Source: Herbiconiux moechotypicola (lineage in GTDB: Bacteria > Actinomycetota > Actinomycetes > Actinomycetales > Microbacteriaceae). Taken from it: a stretch of 64,000 bases of DNA. Below the pieces are notes generated by a model. That model was not told the DNA's origin. It did no database searches and saw only the letters and a program-made list of their open reading frames with translations. Shown piece by piece: positions 28,036 to 36,003 of this stretch (its first letter is position 1; each line of letters begins with the position of its first letter). Where the stretch lies: the NCBI RefSeq assembly GCF_024979255.1, contig NZ_JANLCN010000016.1, forward strand, positions 1 to 64,000, read 5' to 3'. The position numbers and the translations under genes were made by a program.

Positions 28036-29198
28036 CAGCCGCCGATCGCGCTCATCGGCCGCGCGGGCTGCGCGAAACCGATCTCGTTCATCTGGTGCCC
28101 GGCGGGCTTGTCCCACATGGCTCCGCGCCACAGGTCGGCCACCTCGGCGTCGTCGGCCCCGGCGCGCATCGGGCCGAGCAGGTCGGTCTCCACGTGCGAG
28201 AACAGGCAGCTGCGCACGGCTCCCTCGGCCGTGAGCCTGGTGCGCCGGCAGTCGCTGCAGAAGGGCTCGGTGACGCTCGCGATGATGCCCACCAGCCCGA
28301 GCATCCGGCCCCCAGGGCCACCGTCGCCGCCCCCGTCGGACCCCTCGAGGGCCCGCACCTGGAACAGCTCGGCCGGCGCCCCGTCGCGCGGTGCGTCGTC
28401 GGGCGTGAGCAGGTACCGCTCTCCCAGCCGCGCCCGGATCTCGGCCGCCGTGATCATGCTGTCGCGGCTCCACCCGTGATCGGCGTCGAGGGCCATCTGC
28501 TCGATGAAGCGCAGCTGGTGCCCGCCCGCGAGCGCCCACTCCAGCAGGTCGACGGCGTGGTGGTCGTTGATGCCGGGCATGAGCACGGCGTTGATCTTGG
28601 TGTGGGAGAGCCCCGCCGCCCCGAGCGCGTCGATGCCGGCGAGCACCCGGTCGAGGAAGGGCCTCCGGGTGATGGCCGCGAAGGTGTCGGGGTGGATGGA
28701 GTCGAGCGACACGTTCACCCGGTCGAGCCCCGCGTCGGCGAGCGCCTGCGCCCGTGAGGCGAGGCCGATGGCGTTCGTGGTGAGCGAGATCTCGGGCCTC
28801 GGGTCGAGCGACGCGACGGCCCGCACGATGTCGACGAGGTCGCGCCGCAGCAGCGGCTCACCGCCGGTGAACCTGATCTGCCGCACGCCGAACTCCGTCA
28901 CCGCGATGCGCGCCAGCCGGGTGATCTCGTCGAGCGACAGTAGAGCGGGCGGCGCCAGGAACGGCAGGCCCTCGGCGGGCATGCAGTAGGTGCAGCGCAG
29001 GTTGCAGCGGTCGGTGAGCGAGATGCGCAGGTCGGTGGCGGTGCGCCCGAAGCGGTCGAGAAGAGCGGATGCGCGCGGCCGATCGGCGGGCAGGCGCACC
29101 ACGGTGCGGGGCGCTGTCGCCATCGCGGTCGTGGCTGAGGCGCCGGCGTCTGCGGGCGCGCCGGGGCGGCGTCCGGGGATGCCGAGTGCGACGCTCAT
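28035..29198 (-). CDS. moaA: GTP 3',8-cyclase MoaA (radical SAM)
   Basis: Catalyses the first step of molybdenum cofactor synthesis, rearranging GTP with MoaC to cyclic pyranopterin monophosphate. The radical-SAM cluster is CNLRCTYC (Cys65, Cys69, Cys72). The SAM-binding GGEP follows at RFTGGEPLLRRD. The second [4Fe-4S] cluster ligands are in FCSDCRRTRL and RSCLF. The C-terminus ends in Gly-Gly, as required for activity in the family. An N-terminal extension of about 40 residues, Ala-rich, precedes the core, so a later start cannot be excluded. Divergent from moeA across an inverted repeat. Confidence 0.95.
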   Translation of the reverse strand: MSVALGIPGRRPGAPADAGASATTAMATAPRTVVRLPADRPRASALLDRFGRTATDLRISLTDRCNLRCTYCMPAEGLPFLAPPALLSLDEITRLARIAVTEFGVRQIRFTGGEPLLRRDLVDIVRAVASLDPRPEISLTTNAIGLASRAQALADAGLDRVNVSLDSIHPDTFAAITRRPFLDRVLAGIDALGAAGLSHTKINAVLMPGINDHHAVDLLEWALAGGHQLRFIEQMALDADHGWSRDSMITAAEIRARLGERYLLTPDDAPRDGAPAELFQVRALEGSDGGGDGGPGGRMLGLVGIIASVTEPFCSDCRRTRLTAEGAVRSCLFSHVETDLLGPMRAGADDAEVADLWRGAMWDKPAGHQMNEIGFAQPARPMSAIGG

Positions 29199-29239
29199 CC
29201 CCTCACTCTACGGCGGCCGTCGGCCGGCGACGCCGGCTC

Positions 29240-29296
29240 AGACGAACCTCACCGGGAACAGGCTGCCGTCTGGGCCGCCCCCGCTGAGGTTCGTCT
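29240..29296. promoter_or_regulatory. Inverted repeat in the moaA-moeA divergent promoter
   Basis: AGACGAACCTCA (29240-29251) and TGAGGTTCGTCT (29285-29296) are perfect 12-bp inverted copies separated by 33 bp, lying between the two divergent moco gene starts. The spacing suits two DNA-bound dimers or a looped operator controlling both operons. No regulator gene adjoins. A pair of facing promoter elements is the alternative reading. Confidence 0.6.
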
Positions 29297-29328
29297 CGAG
29301 GGCGCCCCCGCGCATCCGGTGGGGCAGG

Positions 29329-30618
29329 ATGGGAGCCGTGCGCACGATCGACGACCACCTCCGCGAGGTCACCGCCCTGCTCGCCCCTCTGGCGGCAAGA
29401 CTCGAAGCCGAGACCCTGCCCGTGTCGGGCGCGGCGATCGCCACCGACCCGGCGCGGTACGCGCATCGCGTGCTCGCCGCCGATCTCGTCTCCCCCTCGG
29501 CGCTCCCCGCCTTCGACAACTCGCAGATGGACGGATACGCCGTCGTCGCGGCCGAGCTCACCGGCGCCACCGAGGCCGCGCCCGTGCGGCTCGCCGTGGC
29601 CCCTCGCATCGCTGCGGGCGACCCGGGCGCCACGCACCGGTCGGGCACGGCCACCCCCGTGATGACGGGTGCACCCGTGCCACAGGGGGCGGATGCGGTG
29701 GTGCAGATCGAGCGGGCGATCCCTTCCCGATTCCCGGCAGACGGCGAGACCGCGACGGTCTCCTTCGCCGCTGCCGTCGCACCCGGTACCTTCGTGCGCC
29801 CCGCGGGCAGTGACGTGGCGGCGGGCGAGCTGCTGCTGGCGGCGGGCAGCGAGCTCCGGGGGCCGCAGTACGGCGTGATCGCGGGCACGGGGGCCACCGA
29901 GATCGAGGTGCGCCGGCGGCCGCGGGTGCTGCTGGTGTCGACGGGCCACGAGATCCGGGATGCGGGCACCGCCCTCGCCCCCGGCCAGATCTACGACGCG
30001 AACACCGTCGCCCTCACCGTCGCGCTGCAGGCCGCGGGGTGCGCGGTCACGCCGCTGCCGTGCCGCTCCGACGACGCCTCCGATCTGCTCGGCCTCCTCG
30101 CCGAACACGCCGCCGACCACGACCTGCTCGTGACGGTGGGCGGTGTGAGCGCGGGGGTGCGCGAGGTGGTCCGCGATGCCCTCGGGCCGCGCGGGGTGGC
30201 GTTCATGAAGGTGGCGATGCAGCCCGGGGGCCCACAGGGGTTCGGGATGCTGCGCCTCGACGACGAGGAAGGGGCCCCGGTGGCGCTGCCCGCCGTGTGC
30301 CTTCCAGGCAATCCCGTCAGCGCGCTGGTGTCGTTCGAGGCGTTCCTGCGACCCGCGCTGCGGAGCGCACAGGGTCTGACCGCACCGCTGCGCGAGCTCC
30401 GGAGCGCGCCGGCCGCGCATCCGTTCGACTCGCCCCCGACGCACCACCAGCTGCGGCGCGGGGTGCTGAACGACCAGGGGGCGCTCGAGCTGGTGGGCGG
30501 GCCGTCGAGCCACCTGCTGCACTCGTACGCGACCTCGACCGTGCTGGTGCACGTGCCCGTCGGCGTCACCACGGTCGCGGCGGGCGACCGATTGGACTAC
30601 TGGAGGATCGATGGCTGA
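29329..30618 (+). CDS. moeA: Molybdopterin molybdenumtransferase MoeA
   Basis: Inserts molybdate into adenylylated molybdopterin; 429 residues, normal length. Domain order is N-terminal PF03453 region with PAFDNSQMDGYAV, the central MPT-binding domain with TGHEI, GQIYDANT and the VGGVSAG loop, then the C-terminal beta domain. LPGNPVSALVSFE is another family signature. ATG 29329 and GTG 29338 are both possible starts; GGGG precedes the first. The stop overlaps moaC by 8 nt, so moeA-moaC-mog-moaE form one coupled operon. Confidence 0.95.
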   Translation: MGAVRTIDDHLREVTALLAPLAARLEAETLPVSGAAIATDPARYAHRVLAADLVSPSALPAFDNSQMDGYAVVAAELTGATEAAPVRLAVAPRIAAGDPGATHRSGTATPVMTGAPVPQGADAVVQIERAIPSRFPADGETATVSFAAAVAPGTFVRPAGSDVAAGELLLAAGSELRGPQYGVIAGTGATEIEVRRRPRVLLVSTGHEIRDAGTALAPGQIYDANTVALTVALQAAGCAVTPLPCRSDDASDLLGLLAEHAADHDLLVTVGGVSAGVREVVRDALGPRGVAFMKVAMQPGGPQGFGMLRLDDEEGAPVALPAVCLPGNPVSALVSFEAFLRPALRSAQGLTAPLRELRSAPAAHPFDSPPTHHQLRRGVLNDQGALELVGGPSSHLLHSYATSTVLVHVPVGVTTVAAGDRLDYWRIDG

Positions 30619-31099
30619 CGGAACCGAGCTCACCCACGTGGGCGCCGACGGATCGGCGCGCATGGTCGACGTGTCGGCCAAGGCGGTCACGCAGCGGATC
30701 GCGACGGCGCAGGCGGTGCTCTCCACCACCCCCGAGGTGATGCGGCTGCTCGTGGCGGGCGAGCTGCCCAAGGGCGAGGCGCTCGCGGTGGCACGGGTGG
30801 CGGGCATCCTGGGAGCCAAACAGACCTCGTCGCTCATTCCGCTGTGCCACCCGCTGCCGATCTCGTCGGCGAAAGTCGACTTCGAGCCCGCCGAGTCGAG
30901 CGTGCGCATCGTGGCGACGGTGAAGACGACCGGGGTGACCGGGGTGGAGATGGAGGCGCTGACCGCGGCGTCGGTGGCGGCGCTGACGCTCTACGACATG
31001 ATCAAGGCGGTCGACCGGGGGGCGGTGATCGGCGAGTTGCTGGTGGTCGCGAAGTCGGGCGGGGCGAGTGGCGAGTGGTCGAGGGAGGTGCCCGCATGA
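30611..31099 (+). CDS. moaC: Cyclic pyranopterin monophosphate synthase MoaC
   Basis: Converts the MoaA product to cyclic pyranopterin monophosphate; 162 residues, hexameric in the family. Conserved runs are HVGADGSARMVDVSAK, AKQTSSLIPLCHPLPI with the active-site His, and GVEMEALTAASVAALTLYDM with KAVDRG. The ATG lies within the end of moeA and the stop overlaps mog (ATGA), indicating translational coupling. Confidence 0.96.
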   Translation: MADGTELTHVGADGSARMVDVSAKAVTQRIATAQAVLSTTPEVMRLLVAGELPKGEALAVARVAGILGAKQTSSLIPLCHPLPISSAKVDFEPAESSVRIVATVKTTGVTGVEMEALTAASVAALTLYDMIKAVDRGAVIGELLVVAKSGGASGEWSREVPA

Positions 31100-31584
31100 G
31101 CGGGGAGCGCGCGGCACGGGTGGTGGTCGCGTCGAGCCGGGCGGCTGCGGGCGTGTACGACGACACGACCGGGCCCGTGATCGCGGAGTGGCTGGAACAG
31201 CGCGGATGGAGCGCCTCGGTCGAGGTCGTGCCCGACGGGGCACAGGTCGGCGAGGCGATCCGCGGCGCCGTCGAGGCCGGAGCCCGTCTCGTGATCACGA
31301 CCGGGGGCACCGGGGCGAGCCCCACCGATCGCACGCCGGAGCAGACCCGGGCGCTGCTCGACTTCGAGGTGCCCGGAATCGCCGAGGAGCTGCGCCGTCG
31401 GGGTGCGGCGCACACGCCGCTGGCGCTGCTGTCGCGGGGCGTGGTGGGCGTCTCGGGGGCGGCCGTGGTGGTCAACCTGCCGGGATCGCGCGGCGGCGTG
31501 CGGGACGGGCTCGAGGTGCTCGGCGAAGTGCTCGATCATCTCGTGGACCAGGTGGCGGGAGGCGATCATGTCCGCATCGGATGA
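31096..31584 (+). CDS. mog: Molybdopterin adenylyltransferase (Mog/MoaB family)
   Basis: Adenylylates molybdopterin to prepare it for metal insertion by MoeA; 162 residues. The MPT-binding fold is marked by VVASSRAAAGVYDDTTGP at the start, TTGGTGASPTDRTPE in the middle and VVVNLPGSRGG near the end. It overlaps moaC by 4 nt and moaE by 17 nt. Mog and MoaB cannot be separated by sequence alone here; the function is the same. Confidence 0.93.
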   Translation: MSGERAARVVVASSRAAAGVYDDTTGPVIAEWLEQRGWSASVEVVPDGAQVGEAIRGAVEAGARLVITTGGTGASPTDRTPEQTRALLDFEVPGIAEELRRRGAAHTPLALLSRGVVGVSGAAVVVNLPGSRGGVRDGLEVLGEVLDHLVDQVAGGDHVRIG

Positions 31585-32017
31585 GCCCGGGGTGACCCGG
31601 GTGCGGGTCGCGCGGATCGCCGAGACCGCCATCGCGCTGGAGGAGTGCGAGCGGGCCGTCGAGAGCGCGGCGGCGGGTGCCGTGGTGACCTTCGCGGGGG
31701 TGGTGCGCGACCACGACGAGGGCCGCGGCGTGGCCGCACTGTCGTACACCGCGCATCCGGAGGCGGAGGCAGCCCTGCGGGCCTCGGCCGAACGCGTCGC
31801 CGAGGCCCATCCCGAGGTGTCGATCGCGGTGGTGCACCGCGTGGGCGATCTCGTGGTGGGCGACCTCGCCCTCGCGGCGGCGGTCGCGTCGGCCCACCGG
31901 GCCGCGGCGTTCGCGGCCTGCGCCGCACTCATCGACGACGTGAAGGCGAGCGTGCCCATCTGGAAGGAGCAGTCGTTCGACGACGGCAGCTCGGAGTGGG
32001 TGGCCTCACTCGGCTGA
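31568..32017 (+). CDS. moaE: Molybdopterin synthase catalytic subunit MoaE
   Basis: Large subunit of molybdopterin synthase, which with thiocarboxylated MoaD converts precursor Z to molybdopterin; 149 residues. Typical features are GAVVTFAGVVRDHDEGR, SYTAHPEAE and the basic VHRVGDL/VKASVPIWKEQSF region holding the active-site Lys residues. ATG follows a strong GGGAGG inside the end of mog. It is the last gene of the moeA-moaC-mog-moaE run. Confidence 0.95.
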   Translation: MSASDEPGVTRVRVARIAETAIALEECERAVESAAAGAVVTFAGVVRDHDEGRGVAALSYTAHPEAEAALRASAERVAEAHPEVSIAVVHRVGDLVVGDLALAAAVASAHRAAAFAACAALIDDVKASVPIWKEQSFDDGSSEWVASLG

Positions 32018-32139
32018 CCTCAGACCTGTCCTGCACAACTTCTCGAGCGGCCGGGTTATCCCCAAAACGGGGGTTTCGTTACATCCGGGACACAAACCTG
32101 CGCTTCACTGAGGGGAGCACCACAGGAACGGAGAACCAC

Positions 32140-33012
32140 GTGGATCTCACCACCATCACCGCCATCGTCCCGGCACGCACCCGCGCCGACCTCGCCGCCC
32201 TGGGCGCCGGGAGCGCTCCGCTGGCGGGCGGGTCGTGGCTGTTCTCGGAGCCGCAGAACCACCTCACCTCGCTGGTCGACCTCATGGCGCTCGGCTGGCC
32301 GTCGCTCGTGGTCTCAGGCGAGGGTCTGGAGGTGGCCGCCACCTGCACCTTCGCCGAGCTCGCCGCGCTGCCCGACGACCAGGGCTGGCCCGCGCATCCG
32401 GTGCTCTACCAGTGCTGCACCGCCCTATTGGGGTCGTTCAAAGTCTGGAACGTGGCGACCGTCGGCGGCAACATCTGCGCGTCGCTCCCCGCGGGCCCGA
32501 TGACGTCACTGTTCTCCTCGCTCGATGCGACGGCCCTGGTCTGGCGTGCCGACGGTGGCGACGAGCGGGTGCCGGTGGCGGAGTTCGTGACCGGCAACGG
32601 GTCGAACGTGCTGCGGCCGGGCGACGTGCTGCGGTCGGTGCAGGTGCCGCAGTCCTCGCTCACGGGACGCACCGCCTACCGCAAGATCGCGCTGTCGCCG
32701 CTCGGGAGGTCGGGTGCAGTGATCGTGGGGCTGCTGCGCGCCGACGGGTCGTTCATGCTGACGGTGTCGGGGGCCACGGTGAAGCCCGAGCAACTGCGGT
32801 TCGACCGCCTGCCAGGCGCCGGGGAGCTCGCTGCCGCCGTGGAGGCCGTGACCACCTGGTTCACCGACCCGCACGGCGCCGCCGACTGGCGGCGGGCGGT
32901 GTCGACGGCGCTCGCGCTCGAGATCCGCGACGAACTCGCGGCCCCGCCCGGCGAGGCTCCGCCGTCGCACTACACCACCGACCGATACGTGTCCGAGGAG
33001 GCCGCACGATGA
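32140..33012 (+). CDS. FAD-binding subunit of a molybdenum hydroxylase
   Basis: A 290-residue FAD subunit (CoxM/XdhB type) that would take electrons from the iron-sulphur clusters of its partner and pass them to NAD+ or another acceptor. The FAD-binding PCMH fold shows APLAGGSWLF near the start and VATVGGNICASLPAGPMTSLF around residue 107; the CO-dehydrogenase flavoprotein C-terminal domain follows. GTG follows GGAGA. A gap of 122 bp from moaE, with a CCCC/GGGG dyad near 32057, probably holds its promoter. The stop overlaps the catalytic subunit start (ATGA). Confidence 0.9.
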   Translation: MDLTTITAIVPARTRADLAALGAGSAPLAGGSWLFSEPQNHLTSLVDLMALGWPSLVVSGEGLEVAATCTFAELAALPDDQGWPAHPVLYQCCTALLGSFKVWNVATVGGNICASLPAGPMTSLFSSLDATALVWRADGGDERVPVAEFVTGNGSNVLRPGDVLRSVQVPQSSLTGRTAYRKIALSPLGRSGAVIVGLLRADGSFMLTVSGATVKPEQLRFDRLPGAGELAAAVEAVTTWFTDPHGAADWRRAVSTALALEIRDELAAPPGEAPPSHYTTDRYVSEEAAR

Positions 33013-35909
33013 GATTCATCGTCAACGGCGAGCAGCTCGAGGCCGATCCCGCACCCGGCCAGTGCCTGCGCACCTTCGTGCGCGACCAGGGTCACTTCGA
33101 GGTGAAGAAAGGATGCGACGCGGGCGACTGCGGCGCCTGCTCGGTGATCGTCGACGGCACGCCGGTGCATTCCTGCGTCTACCCCGCCTACCGCGCCGAG
33201 AACCGCATCGTCACGACGGTGGCGGGTCTGGGCGAGCCCGACGACCTCAGCCCCCTGCAGCAGAGCTTCGTCGACAACCTCGGCTTCCAGTGCGGCTTCT
33301 GCACCGCGGGGATGGTGGTGACGGCCACCACGCTGAAGCCCGAGCAGCTCGGCGACCTGCCCCGGCTCATGAAGGGCAACCTGTGCCGGTGCACAGGGTA
33401 CCGGGCGGTCGAGGCGTCGATCCGGCAGGGCGTGTGCGCGTCGGCGCGCGCGGCGGAGGGCGGCGGTCACGACGACGGGCCCGGCTCCGGATGCGCGGGG
33501 ATCTGCGGGTCGGATTCCCACGGAGCGGTGCGGGCCACAGGCAAGTCCCGCGCGAGCGAGTCGGCGACGACCGCAGAGGCGGCGAGTGCCGAGGGCGTGG
33601 CGAGCGCCGAACGCGTGGCGCTGCTCACCGAGTCGCCCGCGAGCGAGCTTGCGACCGTCACGGTCGGCACCTCGGTGCGGCCGCCGGCCGCCCGGCGCAT
33701 CGTGACGGGCCGGGAGGAGTACACGCTCGACACAGCGGTGCCGGGCGTGCTGCACCTCAAGCTGCTGCAGAGCCCCCACGCGCACGCACGGGTGCTCTCG
33801 ATGGACACCAGCGCCGCCGAAGCCCTGCCGGGGGTGCACGCCGTGCTCACGGCGGCCGACTCGCCCGCCACCCTCTACTCCACGGCGCGGCACCAGTGGC
33901 GCACCGACGACCCCGACGACACGACGCTCTTCGACACGGTGGTGCGCTATCGCGGACAGCGGGTCGCCGCCGTGGTGGCCGACAGCATCGGCATCGCCGA
34001 GGCCGCGTGCCGGCTCATCGAGGTGGAGTACGAGGTGCTCCCCGCCGTGTTCGACCCGGAGGCCGCCAGGCAGCCGGGCGCCCCGTTGCTGCACGCAGAC
34101 AAGTCGCCCACCGCGTCGCGCATCGCAGAGCCCGAGCGCAACGTCATCGCCTCGGTGCACAGCGAGATCGGTGACGTCGAGGCCGCCCTCGCCGAGGCCG
34201 ATGTGACGGTCGCGGGCACCTGGCAGACCCATCGTGTGTCGCACGCCGCCCTCGAGACCCACGGCTCGGTGGGCTGGCTCGACGAGCAGGGCCGGCTCGT
34301 GCTGCGCACCAGTTCGCAGGTGCCGTTCCTCGTGCGCGACGAACTCGCCCACATCTTCGCGCTCGACCCCGCGGCGGTGCGCGTCTACACCGCACGGGTC
34401 GGCGGCGGCTTCGGGGGAAAGCAGGAGATCCTCACCGAAGACGTCGTCACCGCGGCGGTGCTCGCCACCGGCCGCCCGGTGCAGTTCGAGTTCACCCGCA
34501 GCGACGAGTTCAGCATCGCGCCGTGCCGTCACCCCATGCGGGTGAAGGTGGCACTCGGAGCCACCCGTGACGGTCACCTCACCGCGATCGAGCTCGATGT
34601 GCTGAGCGACACGGGGGCCTACGGAAACCACGGGCCGGGCGTCATGTTCCACAGCGTCGGCGAGACGGTGAGCCTCTACAACGCCGCGAACAAGAAGATC
34701 GACGCCGAGGTGGTGTACACCAACAACATCCCCTCGGGAGCGTTCCGCGGCTACGGTCTCGGGCAGGTGCTCTTCGGCGTGGAGTCGGCCCTCGACGAGC
34801 TCGCCCGCGAGCTCGGCATCGACCCCTTCGAGCTGCGCCGCATCAACGCGGTGAGGCCCGGCGATCCCCTCGTGGCCTCGCACGTCGAGGGCGACGACCT
34901 GGTGTTCGGCAGCTACGGACTCGACCAGTGCCTCGACCTCGTCGAGTCCGCCCTGGCCCGCGACGGCGCATCACTGCCCGTGCCGCACGGCACGGAGTGG
35001 TCGGTGGGAACGGGCATTGCGGCGGCCATGATCGCCACCATGCCGCCGCGCGGCCACTTCTCCACGGTCTCGATGACGCTGGAGTCCGACGGCGGCTACC
35101 TCGCCTCCGTCGGCACCTCCGAGTTCGGCAACGGCACCACCACCGTCCACACGCAGATCGCGTCGAGTGTTCTCGGCACGGCGGCGGAGAGCATCCGCAT
35201 CCGGCAGTCCGACACGGATGCGTCGGGTCACGACACCGGGGCCTTCGGCTCGGCGGGGAGCGTGGTCGCGGGCAAGGCGCTCTACTCGGCGGCGCTGTCG
35301 CTCAAAGCCGCCATCCTGCGCACGGCCTCCGAGATCGCGGGCGAGTGGAGCGAAGGCCACCTCGGCCCCGACGGGGTGACCATCGGCGAGCGCCTCGTGC
35401 CGCTGGCCGACATCGCCGCCGCCGCGGGCGGCACGCTGACCGCCTCCGGCAGCGAAGACGGCGCGAAGCGCTCCCTCGCCTTCAACGTGCAGGGGTTCCG
35501 GGTGGCCGTCAACGCGACCACCGGCGAGGTGCGCATCCTGCACTCGGTGCACGCGGCCGATCCCGGCGTCATCCTCAATCCCGAGCAGCTGCGCGGCCAG
35601 ATCGAGGGCGGGGTGGCGCAGGCGATCGGTTCGACACTCTACGAGGAGATGATCCTCGACGAGGGCCTGGTGAAGACCCAGGTGTTCCGCAGCTACCACT
35701 TGCCGCAGTTCGCCGACGTTCCCGTCACCGAGGTGCTGTTCGCCGAGACGGAGGACAGCGTCGGCCCCTTCGGTGCCAAGTCGATGAGCGAGGCGCCCTA
35801 CAACCCGGTCGCCCCCGCCCTCGCCAACGCGGTGCGCGACGCCGTGGGCGCCCGCCCGCACGTGCTGCCCATCTCCCGCGACCGCGTCTGGAGGTCGATC
35901 AACGCCTGA
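33009..35909 (+). CDS. Fused [2Fe-2S]-molybdopterin subunit of a xanthine dehydrogenase-family hydroxylase
   Basis: A 966-residue catalytic subunit. Residues 1-145 form the small-subunit part: a plant-type ferredoxin cluster (CDAGDCGAC) and the helical cluster domain (QCGFCTAGM, LCRCTGY). A linker of about 75 residues rich in Ala, Ser and Gly follows. The rest is the molybdopterin domain: GGGFGGKQE, GAFRGYG, QSDTD, and the catalytic Glu in KSMSEAPYNP. Small and large subunits are separate genes in most bacterial CoxSML-type enzymes; here they are fused in that order. With the FAD subunit and XdhC nearby, oxidation of a purine or related heterocycle is likely, though the substrate is not fixed by sequence. 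Confidence 0.92.
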   Translation: MRFIVNGEQLEADPAPGQCLRTFVRDQGHFEVKKGCDAGDCGACSVIVDGTPVHSCVYPAYRAENRIVTTVAGLGEPDDLSPLQQSFVDNLGFQCGFCTAGMVVTATTLKPEQLGDLPRLMKGNLCRCTGYRAVEASIRQGVCASARAAEGGGHDDGPGSGCAGICGSDSHGAVRATGKSRASESATTAEAASAEGVASAERVALLTESPASELATVTVGTSVRPPAARRIVTGREEYTLDTAVPGVLHLKLLQSPHAHARVLSMDTSAAEALPGVHAVLTAADSPATLYSTARHQWRTDDPDDTTLFDTVVRYRGQRVAAVVADSIGIAEAACRLIEVEYEVLPAVFDPEAARQPGAPLLHADKSPTASRIAEPERNVIASVHSEIGDVEAALAEADVTVAGTWQTHRVSHAALETHGSVGWLDEQGRLVLRTSSQVPFLVRDELAHIFALDPAAVRVYTARVGGGFGGKQEILTEDVVTAAVLATGRPVQFEFTRSDEFSIAPCRHPMRVKVALGATRDGHLTAIELDVLSDTGAYGNHGPGVMFHSVGETVSLYNAANKKIDAEVVYTNNIPSGAFRGYGLGQVLFGVESALDELARELGIDPFELRRINAVRPGDPLVASHVEGDDLVFGSYGLDQCLDLVESALARDGASLPVPHGTEWSVGTGIAAAMIATMPPRGHFSTVSMTLESDGGYLASVGTSEFGNGTTTVHTQIASSVLGTAAESIRIRQSDTDASGHDTGAFGSAGSVVAGKALYSAALSLKAAILRTASEIAGEWSEGHLGPDGVTIGERLVPLADIAAAAGGTLTASGSEDGAKRSLAFNVQGFRVAVNATTGEVRILHSVHAADPGVILNPEQLRGQIEGGVAQAIGSTLYEEMILDEGLVKTQVFRSYHLPQFADVPVTEVLFAETEDSVGPFGAKSMSEAPYNPVAPALANAVRDAVGARPHVLPISRDRVWRSINA

Positions 35910-36003
35910 CCCGGATCGGGTTGGGCAATCCGCCCGAGCCGGCGGTCCCGGTCACCCGGTAACCCGGTCACGTGCCGGTCGTCGCCTGACCTCGCGCCAC
36001 AGG

